Under the pieces are notes generated by a model. That model saw only the letters and a program-made list of their open reading frames with translations, was not told the origin of the DNA and did no database searches. Shown here piece after piece: positions 35,560 to 43,183 of a DNA stretch of 64,000 bases. Source of the DNA: Microbacterium salsuginis (GTDB lineage Bacteria; Actinomycetota; Actinomycetes; Actinomycetales; Microbacteriaceae); assembly GCF_012524205.1 (NCBI RefSeq), contig NZ_JABACI010000001.1, positions 806,001-870,000 on the forward strand, read 5' to 3'. Position 1 is the stretch's first letter, and the number at the start of each line of letters is the position of its first letter. A program made the position numbers and the translations under genes.

Positions 35560-36869
35560 CGTGTTCCTCCAGTTAGTTGGCCGACGAGTGCCGGCTCAAA
35601 GGATGAGGCCGGTTCGCCGGACAGGATTGTCTTGGCCATCTGCCGAAGCCGACTGCGAGCAACGGCATTCACCCTCGCGGAGGTGTCACTCCACCGCTGC
35701 GGGTCGTCAATGATGCTGACGATGGTCTCTTCCGCCGCCACCTCGGCACCGGGACCTACTTCGATGAGCATGTCCGCGCCGCCAAGGTCGTCATACATGC
35801 GCCCCTTCACCGTTTCAGTCGGCTGGCGCAGGTACACGGTCGGTACCGCGTGTGCCGACGCGATGATCGGCGAATGGCATTCCATGCTGATCACGGCGCG
35901 ACTGATGGAATAGACGGCGCTCGCCTCGGCCAGTGACCAGAATCGGTCCAGGACTCTCACGCGAGGTGCGACATCCGCGGGCAGCAGGGGAAGGAGATGA
36001 TTGCGTGAATAGGCGGGTACGTAGGACATCTCTGGAACGACAACGGCCATCGAGTCGGTGCGACGAACCCATGCCACGATCGCCGCAACGAGGGCACCCA
36101 AGTCGGCCTGAGATGTCGCCCCGTTGATCGCATCCCTCCGCAGGCTCTCCGGCGTGGCCGGCTCGCCGCGCATCTGAGCGTACGGCGCGTATCGCAGCCT
36201 CGGCACGAAGCATGCGAAGTCGTCATCACCCAGACCCAGCTCTTCGCGGAAGACGTCGATAGTGCTGCGATCGGCATAGTCATAGGCGAAGGTGCAGTCG
36301 GGGCCGAACTCCAGCGTCTGAGCCCGAACCCGCTGACCGCGCAGGTAGGCCAGTGAGATCGAATCTCTCGTGAAGATGAACTCGGCGGAGTCGAGAGGCT
36401 CCCGCCCCTCGTCGTCGAGGAAGCCTTCGGGAAGGTGCTCGGTCATCGCCTGCAGTTCTGTCAGCGTGCCCCAGGTTGGAGGACAGACGGGGTCGACGGT
36501 CACGCCGGCGTATCCGTGCGGCCTTCCTGAGTTGCGCGACCAATGCGCGAACTCGGCTTGGCGATTCTCCACATCGGCAGCAGAACCGTGCACAAGCACG
36601 TCTGCGGAGTTCCACGCCCTTCGGAGCTCAGACGTCGTAAGCTCACCGCTGCTCGTGCACTCGCCACGAACAATCGCTACGTGAGGGAACGCGCGGCGCA
36701 CCAGCGCTTCCTCTCTCTCGCCGAGTGCAACCGGCCACAAAGTGATCTCGGCATCCGGATCCAAATCGAGCAATGCCGCCATCGCTCCGGGTGAGTGAGC
36801 GACATCGCCGATGTTGACATCCTGCCAAGACGAACGAAGTAGCACCCTCCGCGACTTCGGCGAACCCAT
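35556..36869 (-). CDS. Polysaccharide pyruvyl transferase family protein
   Basis: 437 residues. The N-terminal VLLRSSWQDVNIGDVAHSPG block, the GGADMLIEVG region and the D/E-rich middle match the PS_pyruv_trans domain, a GT-B-like fold that puts ketal pyruvate on glycans. It is the first gene of an operon for glycan import, where a biosynthetic transferase is not expected; it may act on the imported sugar or have another activity. ATG at 36867-36869 follows AGGGAGAG. Start of the operon is under island operator 3. Confidence 0.75.
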   Translation of the reverse strand: MGSPKSRRVLLRSSWQDVNIGDVAHSPGAMAALLDLDPDAEITLWPVALGEREEALVRRAFPHVAIVRGECTSSGELTTSELRRAWNSADVLVHGSAADVENRQAEFAHWSRNSGRPHGYAGVTVDPVCPPTWGTLTELQAMTEHLPEGFLDDEGREPLDSAEFIFTRDSISLAYLRGQRVRAQTLEFGPDCTFAYDYADRSTIDVFREELGLGDDDFACFVPRLRYAPYAQMRGEPATPESLRRDAINGATSQADLGALVAAIVAWVRRTDSMAVVVPEMSYVPAYSRNHLLPLLPADVAPRVRVLDRFWSLAEASAVYSISRAVISMECHSPIIASAHAVPTVYLRQPTETVKGRMYDDLGGADMLIEVGPGAEVAAEETIVSIIDDPQRWSDTSARVNAVARSRLRQMAKTILSGEPASSFEPALVGQLTGGTR

Positions 36870-36925
36870 GCGCACTCTCCCTAACGGCCACAATGCCGGT
36901 CGACCCGAGCGATCCGAGTCATCGT

Positions 36926-36943
36926 TGACGTATCGTTGCGTCA
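36926..36943. promoter_or_regulatory. Island operator 3, upstream of the transport operon
   Basis: TGACG-TATCGTTG-CGTCA, identical over all 18 bp to operator 2. It lies 56 bp before the pyruvyl-transferase-family gene, which heads the operon with the binding protein, both permeases and the LacI gene, so the regulator controls its own operon. Confidence 0.75.
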
Positions 36944-36967
36944 CGCTACCACCGCCCGCAGACGCAG

Positions 36968-37380
36968 TCAACGCCGAAGGGCGGCAAGTTTCGCGCCGTC
37001 TGGGCTCAGCGCTCGCCCGAGCTTCCCCGCACCCGTCCCCAGATGCACGGACTTACAAGCCAGCGCGCTGGCGACGAGGAAGCACACCGATCCCCAGAGG
37101 TCGGGCGCCCAGATCAGATGCTTCTCCTGGTCGAGGGCGAGGCTCTCCCGGGTAGCCGCGAAGGTGCTGACGTTGAAGAGGGCCGTCCCGGCCAGCTGCA
37201 CGGCGGTCGACCACGATCCCAGGCTGTGCGGTCGCCAGCCGGCGAGGCTTCGAATGCCATGCCTGCGGGCAGCGACGGGATCAATCGAGTCCGGGGCGGC
37301 GACGCATTCGCGAAACCGCAGAAGCGCGGCGCTCGTGAAGAAGCGGCCGCACCACCTGGGCGCGCGTGACGAACATGACC
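36968..37380 (-). pseudogene. Remnant of a small membrane-protein gene
   Basis: An open minus frame without a usable start reads GRFFTSAALLRF, then WSTAVQLAGTALFNVSTFAA and LIWAPDLWGSVCFLVASALA, two good membrane helices with the W-x-P-D-x-x-GS pattern of a recurrent actinobacterial membrane-protein family. The upstream part of the gene is missing or shifted; another frame (GVTVPAGWQVREVRGPVMFV, before about 37380) may hold the displaced segment. It ends at TGA 36968-36970. The remainder of 36870-37463 shows only operator 3. Confidence 0.4.
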
Positions 37381-37463
37381 GGTCCTCGCACCTCGCGCAC
37401 CTGCCACCCCGCAGGCACCGTCACGCCGAGTCGCGCTCGCTCAGTGACGCGAGTGGGGGCATA

Positions 37464-38876
37464 TCACGTCCGTCGCTGACCGGTGCGGTTCTTCTGATGC
37501 GCAGCGAGCAGCGCGGGCGCCGTCCAGAGGTCGGGCACCGACCCCTTCCGCTGTCCGGGCTTCTCCTCCGCGAGATGCGCACACGCGTCCTCGATGTCCC
37601 GCATCAGCACGTCGATCATCTGCCTGCTCAGATCCAGGCGCACCACGATCCGGAGGAGATGAACCTCCTCGGCATTCGGAGGCAGGCTGTAGGCCGGGAC
37701 GATCCACCCGTGCTCGCGCAGCCGCGCTGAAAGGTGGTACACGTCGAAACCGGGCTCCCCCTTGAGACGGAATGTCACGACTGGCTCGGACAGCCCGGGG
37801 TTGAGGATCTCGAAGCGGCCGCTCTTCTCGAGTTCGTCGTTGATGTGGCGTGCGTTGTCGAGCATGTTGCGGACGATCGCTGCGTATCCCTGCTTGCCCA
37901 GGCGCAGGAAGTTGTAGAGCTGCGCCTGCACCATCGCCGAGCCGCGCGAGAAATTGAACGTGAACGTCGGCTGCGCCCCACCGAGGTAGTTGACGCTGAA
38001 GACGAGGTCCTCGGGAAGCTTCGTGCGGTCGCGGAACACGAGCCAGCCGACACCGGGGTAGACGAGGCCGTACTTGTGTCCCGATGCGTTGATCGAGGCG
38101 ACCTGCTCCAGCCGGAAGTCGAAGAGGAAGTCAGGATGGGCGAACGGTGCGATGAAGCCACCGCTGGCTCCGTCGACATGGATCGGGATGTCCCATCCCC
38201 GCTCCGCCTTGATCTTGACGAGGCGGTCGTTGATCTCGGCGATCGGGTCCGCTTCCCCGATGTGCGTGGTCCCGAGGACGACGCCCACCGCGATGGTGTT
38301 CTCGTCGATCTGCTCTTCGACCTCGTCGGCGTTGATCACGTAGCGGTCGGGCTTCATAGGGATCTTGCGCATCTCGACGTCGAAGTAGTTCGCGAACTTG
38401 TCCCACACGACATGCGTCTCGGCGCCGAACACCACGTTCGGCCGGTCGACGCTGAGGCCGGCCGCCTGGCGGCGATCCCGCCACGCGCGCTTGTGGGCCA
38501 GCAGCCCCAGCATGATCGCCTCCGACGACCCGATCGTCGCGACCCCGACGACCTCGGCCGCATCCGGGGCATTGAAGAGGTCGCCGAGCATGTGCACGCA
38601 GGCTTCCTCCATGAGCGACGCCGCCGGATACTCTTCGTGATCGATGTGGTTCTTGCGGATCGAGTCGTGGATCAGCTGCTCGGCTTGCGGTTCCATCCAG
38701 GTGGTGACAAAAGAGGCGAGATTGAGGGTCTCCCGGCCGTCGAGCATCAGTCCGGTGTGGAGCAGTTCGTACACCTCATCGGGCGGCATCGATGCCTCGG
38801 GGAAAGTGAAGGGATCGATGTGGGTGCGAAATGCCGCACGCCCATGAATCGGCATGTTGGCGTCGGTCTCTGACAT
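37464..38876 (-). CDS. gadB: Glutamate decarboxylase (PLP-dependent)
   Basis: 470 residues. It converts glutamate to GABA while consuming a proton. The fold-type I signature is complete: EEYPAASLMEEACVHMLGDL, IGSSEAIMLGLLAHKRAW (about 134-151), IHVDGASGGFIAPF and the PLP lysine K268 in SGHKYGLVYPG. The ATG at 38874-38876 follows GGAGGACGAC; the longer frame start is rejected. No GABA/glutamate antiporter gene lies next to it, unlike the usual gadBC pair. Confidence 0.93.
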   Translation of the reverse strand: MSETDANMPIHGRAAFRTHIDPFTFPEASMPPDEVYELLHTGLMLDGRETLNLASFVTTWMEPQAEQLIHDSIRKNHIDHEEYPAASLMEEACVHMLGDLFNAPDAAEVVGVATIGSSEAIMLGLLAHKRAWRDRRQAAGLSVDRPNVVFGAETHVVWDKFANYFDVEMRKIPMKPDRYVINADEVEEQIDENTIAVGVVLGTTHIGEADPIAEINDRLVKIKAERGWDIPIHVDGASGGFIAPFAHPDFLFDFRLEQVASINASGHKYGLVYPGVGWLVFRDRTKLPEDLVFSVNYLGGAQPTFTFNFSRGSAMVQAQLYNFLRLGKQGYAAIVRNMLDNARHINDELEKSGRFEILNPGLSEPVVTFRLKGEPGFDVYHLSARLREHGWIVPAYSLPPNAEEVHLLRIVVRLDLSRQMIDVLMRDIEDACAHLAEEKPGQRKGSVPDLWTAPALLAAHQKNRTGQRRT

Positions 38877-38969
38877 GTCGTCCTCCGCTTCATCCGACAG
38901 GAACGCGGCGCCAGCGTATCGGAGTGCCGCAAGCGTCACGTCATCCAGATCGCGTGACGTCCCGGACAC

Positions 38970-40325
38970 TCAGTCGTCGCCGTTCTGGCCGTCCTCGGAG
39001 TCGTCCTGGCGCTTCTGCTCCTCCTCGAGCTTCTTCTGCTCTTCCTCGGCCTTCTTGCGATCCTCTTCGGCCTGCTTCCGCGCCTCTTCCTCGGCCTTCT
39101 TGCGGGTCTCTTCGAGCTCCTTGCGCTCCTCCTCCGTGAGGCCCGGGTCGACCACGACGTCGTTGCCGTCGTCCGTGGGGGTCGGGGTGTCGGCGGGCAC
39201 GTCGTTCGCCGGGGCGGTGGGAACGGGCTCCGGCTGCTGACCGCCGAGGTTCGCGATGCCGAGGATGGCGGCGACCACCACAGCGGCGGCCGCGAGCGCC
39301 GCTCCGATGCCCACGAGCAGGCGCCTGCGGCTCCGATGAGGACGAGGCGGTTCCGCGCCTGCGCCATTGGGGCCCGGCCCCGGCGCCGCGGCGACTCCCG
39401 CGACCGGGGCGATGAGCGTCGCGGCCGTGACGGGAACGGTCGTCGCGGTCGGCTTCGGTCCGCCGCCGACGGCAGCCGCCCTGGGCGGGGTGCTGCCCGC
39501 GAGCCTGGCGGCCGCGGCCGCGACCTGCGCCGCCGTCGGGCGCTGCGACGGCTCGCTGTGGAGCATCCTGGTCAGCAGCTCCCCCCATCCGGACGGAAGT
39601 GAAGCGGGAACCACGGGCGGATTCTCCAGTCGCGCCAGCGCTGCCGGCATGCCGCCACCCTGTGGGTGGTCCCGTTCGCCCGTGAGCGCTTCGAGCAGGA
39701 CCAGTCCGAGCGAGTAGATGTCGCCCGGCGGCGCGGGCTCACGACCGCGGAGCTGTTCCGGCGAGAGGTAGGCGACCGTCCCGATGACCAGGCCCGGGGA
39801 GGTGAGGCGCGATCCGTCCAGCAGCAGGGCGATGCCGAAGTCGGCGAGCTTCGCGCGGGGGCGGGAGCCCGGAAGCTGCGGTGGACTCAGCAGCACGTTC
39901 GAGGGCTTGATGTCGCGGTGCACGATGCCCGCGCTGTGGACGACGTGCAGTGCCTCCGCCAGCTCGGCCGCAAGATGCGCCACGATCTCGGGCGGCAGCG
40001 GGCCACTCGCCAACCGCGCACCGAGAGTGGGCCCCTCGACGAACTCCATCACCAGATACTCGGGCTGCCCCGGCTCGAGGCGGGCGTCGTACAGCGTCAC
40101 GAGCGAAGGGTGGTTGAGCGAGGCGAGCAGCGTCATCTCGCTCCGGGCACGGTCGGAGGTCGCGCTGTCGACGCCGGGCCGGATGAGCTTGATCGCGACC
40201 GTCCGTCCGAGCAGGACGTCCTCGCTGCGGTACACACGGGCCATGCCGCCTTCGCCCACGCACTCGCCGAGCCGATACCGGCCGTCGAGCAGCGGTGCGC
40301 TGTGATCCGGCTCGTCGTCTGCCAT
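38970..40325 (-). CDS. Membrane Ser/Thr protein kinase with charged extracellular tail
   Basis: 451 residues. The kinase domain (about 15-275) shows the Gly loop GEGGMARVY, VAIK K46, HRDIKPSN D138 and DFG D162, so it should be active. A Pro/Ala-rich linker is followed by one membrane helix (about 345-370), then an outer segment of about 80 residues that ends in a long Lys/Glu repeat (RKKAEEEARKQAEEDRKKAE type), a single alpha-helix or coiled coil. PASTA domains are absent. ATG at 40323-40325 follows GGGGAGAGG. Substrates unknown. Confidence 0.9.
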   Translation of the reverse strand: MADDEPDHSAPLLDGRYRLGECVGEGGMARVYRSEDVLLGRTVAIKLIRPGVDSATSDRARSEMTLLASLNHPSLVTLYDARLEPGQPEYLVMEFVEGPTLGARLASGPLPPEIVAHLAAELAEALHVVHSAGIVHRDIKPSNVLLSPPQLPGSRPRAKLADFGIALLLDGSRLTSPGLVIGTVAYLSPEQLRGREPAPPGDIYSLGLVLLEALTGERDHPQGGGMPAALARLENPPVVPASLPSGWGELLTRMLHSEPSQRPTAAQVAAAAARLAGSTPPRAAAVGGGPKPTATTVPVTAATLIAPVAGVAAAPGPGPNGAGAEPPRPHRSRRRLLVGIGAALAAAAVVVAAILGIANLGGQQPEPVPTAPANDVPADTPTPTDDGNDVVVDPGLTEEERKELEETRKKAEEEARKQAEEDRKKAEEEQKKLEEEQKRQDDSEDGQNGDD

Positions 40326-40495
40326 CGCCTCTCCCCGTCGTCGCGCTACGGGTGCGCGCTCCGACACTTCGAAACTAGTCGCCTCCGCTCCGCCGTTCAC
40401 GCCGGTTGACGGGCGCGAGCGCGCGTGAGCCGCCCCGGGACTCGCATGGCGCAGATCGAGGCATCCGATCCTTCGCCCGCCCCGAAGCAAAGCGA

Positions 40496-40526
40496 AGGCC
40501 CCGGGTGCTGGGGACACCCGGGGCCT
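40496..40526 (-). terminator. 12-bp hairpin between kinase and hydrolase genes
   Basis: AGGCCCCGGGTG and CACCCGGGGCCT pair perfectly around a 7-nt loop; the minus-strand 3' side continues TTCGCTTTGCTT. Confidence 0.7.
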
Positions 40527-40629
40527 GTCGTCACCGGTTCTCGCTCGTCCACCCCCCGGCGAACGGCTCTCGGCGACGATGGGAAGAGCCTGGGGTAGCT
40601 CGTTCCCAATGAGACGCTGGGGACGCCTC
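40496..40629 (-). ncRNA. Possible small RNA or leader ending in a strong hairpin
   Basis: On the minus strand TAGGCT (40636-40641) could start a transcript near 40629 that ends at the hairpin 40496-40526 and its T-rich tail (TTCGCTTTGCTTCG). The roughly 134-nt RNA would hold several complementary G/C blocks. It lies 170 bp upstream of the kinase gene, so it is either an independent RNA or a terminated leader. No known family was recognised. The rest of 40326-40688 holds only the hairpins listed. Confidence 0.25.
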
Positions 40630-40664
40630 GCGTACAGCCTAACCTGATTGGTAGAACCATCTCT

Positions 40665-40682
40665 GTCCCCTCTTCGGGGGAC
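40665..40682 (-). terminator. Short hairpin after the alpha/beta-hydrolase gene
   Basis: GTCCCC-TCTTCG-GGGGAC with a stable UUCG-like loop lies 7 bp beyond the stop codon of the hydrolase gene. Confidence 0.5.
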
Positions 40683-40688
40683 ATTTGG

Positions 40689-41702
40689 TCATCGCGCGTG
40701 ACCGACGTATCCGGCGACCCAACGGTCCAGAGCCCGATATGCGGCGGCACGAGGCTCGGGCCGCGAGAGGAACACGTCGTGGATCGCACCGTCGATGCGC
40801 GCCACGGTGACCAGCGAGCCGATGCGGGTCGCCGCGCGTGCGATGTCGTCGACGACGAGTACCGAATCGCTCGAGGTCATCGACTCCTTCCACGTGAGCG
40901 GCGGCGTCGATCGAGTCGAGAGCATGACCAGCGCCGGGCAGCCGACCTCGACGCCCGAGGCGATCCGGCGATGACCGTCGAGCACCGCGGCAAGCCAGCC
41001 TGGAGCGGTCGGGAATCCGCGGTCAGGACGCCACGTAGCGCGCTCGGGACCGGCGGGAAGGCTGCCGACCTCGTCTTGCGCCCGCGTGTAGAAGCCGAAG
41101 TCCACCGCCGGCTGGACACCGTGCGGGTCCAGCCGCGCGCGGATGTCCACCAGCGGTGCCAGCGCCTGACGCCCGATCGCCCCCAGCTGCAGTTCGAGCC
41201 ACGGGCTGTTGAGCACGAGCGCGGCCGCCCGGCCGGCGTGGCGGGCCGCCCACAGCGTGAGCGTCAGCCCGCCCGTGGAGTGGCCCAGGAGGACGAGGCG
41301 ACGCCGTGCCGGGGCATCCGTCATCGCCTCACCATGACCCATGGCCGCCAGGGCCGCCTCGATGTCGGCGTCGTAGTCGTCGAGTGCGTCGATGTACCCG
41401 GGTTGCTGTCCGGGACGCAGGCTGCGCCCGTAGCGGCGCAGATCGAGGGCGAAGAACCGTGCGCCCCGGCTGGTCCAGAACCGTGCGAGCTCAGTCTGGA
41501 AGAAGTAGTCCGACCAGCCGTGCACGTACAGCACGTCGACGTCGCGCAGCGGCGCGAAGAGCGCGGTGAGCGGATTCGGGATGCTGCGCACCACGGTCGC
41601 GACGAGCGGGCCCCCCTCCCCCTCGATGCCGAGGGGCAGGGTCGACCGGGTGAACGGCTTCCCGAGCACATCGGGGACCCACTCCTGCGACGGCCCGGCC
41701 AT
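40689..41702 (-). CDS. Alpha/beta-hydrolase (lysophospholipase / S33 type)
   Basis: 337 residues. VDVLYVHGWSDYFFQTE holds the oxyanion HG motif, nucleophile elbow LLGHSTGGL (about 140-148), a late D and H (GAIHDVF) close the triad. It belongs to the serine aminopeptidase S33 / monoacylglycerol-lipase-like group. ATG at 41700-41702 is 6 nt after TAGGCT, so the in-frame GTG two codons upstream is not used. Substrate unknown. Confidence 0.85.
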   Translation of the reverse strand: MAGPSQEWVPDVLGKPFTRSTLPLGIEGEGGPLVATVVRSIPNPLTALFAPLRDVDVLYVHGWSDYFFQTELARFWTSRGARFFALDLRRYGRSLRPGQQPGYIDALDDYDADIEAALAAMGHGEAMTDAPARRRLVLLGHSTGGLTLTLWAARHAGRAAALVLNSPWLELQLGAIGRQALAPLVDIRARLDPHGVQPAVDFGFYTRAQDEVGSLPAGPERATWRPDRGFPTAPGWLAAVLDGHRRIASGVEVGCPALVMLSTRSTPPLTWKESMTSSDSVLVVDDIARAATRIGSLVTVARIDGAIHDVFLSRPEPRAAAYRALDRWVAGYVGHAR

Positions 41703-41708
41703 GGGCAC

Positions 41709-41714
41709 AGCCTA
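41709..41714 (-). promoter_or_regulatory. -10 box TAGGCT of the hydrolase gene
   Basis: Six nucleotides before the ATG at 41700-41702. Confidence 0.5.
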
Positions 41715-41725
41715 GGGGCGCGCGC

Positions 41726-43099
41726 TCACTCGCCGCGGGAGATCGACACCATCTCGTCGCGCGGGACGACCTTGATGCGGGCACGCTCGTGCGGGGCGCC
41801 GAGGGCGACCTCGTGCTCGTCGAGCCGGTGCCAGCCCTCGAGGTCGGTCCAGGCGACACCGCGCGAGGCCAGCAGTTCGGGGATCGCGTTCTCGGACGGA
41901 TCGCTCGGCTGCCACCACGACCCCTGGTCGTTGATGAGGTGGCGGATCGTCTCCATCGCGTCGGACTTGGTGTGGCCGATGAGTCCGACCGGACCGCGCT
42001 TGATCCAGCCCGTCGCGTACACGCCCGGCACCCGCTCGTTGGAGTCCTTGCGGAGCACCTGCCCCTCATGGTTCGGGATCACGCCGTGACGCTTGTCGAA
42101 CGGAACGCCGGGCAGTGGCGACCCGAAGTACCCCACGGCGCGGTAGATCGCCTGGATCGGCACCTCGCGGATCTCGCCCGTGCCCACGACGCCGCCCTCC
42201 CCGTCGGGGCGCGTGCGCTCGTACCGGAACGCGGCGACGCGGCCCTCGTCGTCCTTCAGGACCTCGAGCGGCTTGGCGTAGAAGTGCAGGTGGAGGCGGC
42301 GGGATGCCTCGCCACCGGCGTTGTTCACCGACGGCCGCTTGCGCCATGCCTGCAGGACACGATCGATGACCATGACCTGCTTGTTGCTGGCGATCGCGGC
42401 CTTGGACGCCTCGTCGTAGTCGAAGTCCTCGTCGTAGACGACCATGTCGACATCGCGCAGCTCGCCGAGCTCGCGCAGCTCGAGCGGCGTGAACTTCACC
42501 TGGGCGGGCCCGCGGCGACCGAACACGTGGACGTCGGTGACGGGCGAGTCCTTGAGGATCTCATACACGTTGTCGGGGATCTCGGTCGGGAGCAGATCCT
42601 CGGCGTGCTTGGCCAGCATGCGCGAGATGTCGAGGGCGACGTTGCCGTTGCCGATCACCGCGACGGATGCCGCCTCCATGGGCCACTCGCGCGGAACGTC
42701 CGGGTGCCCGTCGAACCAGCTGACGAAGTCGGCGGCGCCGTACGAGCCGATCGCGTCGATGCCCGGGATGTCGAGGTCGGTGTCGCGGACGGCACCGGTC
42801 GCGAAGATCACGGCGTGGTAGTGATGCTTGAGATCTTCGAGGGTGATGTCCTCGCCGAAGCGCACGTTGCCGAACAGGCGGATGTCACCGCGGTCGAGCA
42901 CTTCGCGCAGCGCCGTGATGATGCCCTTGATGCGCGGGTGATCCGGCGCCACCCCGTACCGCACCAGCCCGTAAGGCGCGGGAAGCTGCTCGAACAGGTC
43001 GATCGACACGTCGAACTTCCGCTCGGCCTTCAGCAGGATGTCGGCGGCGTAGATGCCCGCCGGTCCTGCGCCGACGATCGCCAGCCGGAGCTTGGTCAT
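41726..43099 (-). CDS. fprA: Ferredoxin/flavodoxin-NADP reductase, FprA (adrenodoxin reductase) type
   Basis: 457 residues. N-terminal FAD site AIVGAGPAGIYAADILLK (about 7-24); NADP site VAVIGNGNVALDISRML (about 146-162) with the following FGRRGP block that binds the 2'-phosphate; the C-terminal ATGWIKRGPVGLIGHTKSDA loop completes FAD binding. It passes electrons between NADPH and ferredoxin. ATG at 43099 with AAGGACC. Lies beside the polyprenyl synthase and men genes but on its own message. Confidence 0.93.
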   Translation of the reverse strand: MTKLRLAIVGAGPAGIYAADILLKAERKFDVSIDLFEQLPAPYGLVRYGVAPDHPRIKGIITALREVLDRGDIRLFGNVRFGEDITLEDLKHHYHAVIFATGAVRDTDLDIPGIDAIGSYGAADFVSWFDGHPDVPREWPMEAASVAVIGNGNVALDISRMLAKHAEDLLPTEIPDNVYEILKDSPVTDVHVFGRRGPAQVKFTPLELRELGELRDVDMVVYDEDFDYDEASKAAIASNKQVMVIDRVLQAWRKRPSVNNAGGEASRRLHLHFYAKPLEVLKDDEGRVAAFRYERTRPDGEGGVVGTGEIREVPIQAIYRAVGYFGSPLPGVPFDKRHGVIPNHEGQVLRKDSNERVPGVYATGWIKRGPVGLIGHTKSDAMETIRHLINDQGSWWQPSDPSENAIPELLASRGVAWTDLEGWHRLDEHEVALGAPHERARIKVVPRDEMVSISRGE

Positions 43100-43183
43100 G
43101 TGGGGGTCCTTTCAGGAGCTGCGCGCCACCGGTCCTCGAGCCAGCGAAGCGAGTCGAAACGCAGCGACGGAACGCGGGGGGCG

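Noticed and set aside
37114..37407. 97-codon minus frame near the gene remnant
   Set aside because: Arg/Ala/Pro-rich with no hydrophobic pattern; a different frame of the same stretch holds the recognisable membrane helices.
40636..40648. Iron (DtxR/IdeR) box
   Set aside because: AGCCTAACCTGA matches only one half of the palindromic consensus; the other half is absent and the neighbouring genes are not iron-related.
40397..40789. 130-codon minus frame between kinase and hydrolase
   Set aside because: It overlaps the 3' end of the alpha/beta-hydrolase in a different frame and crosses two hairpins; no motif or ribosome site.
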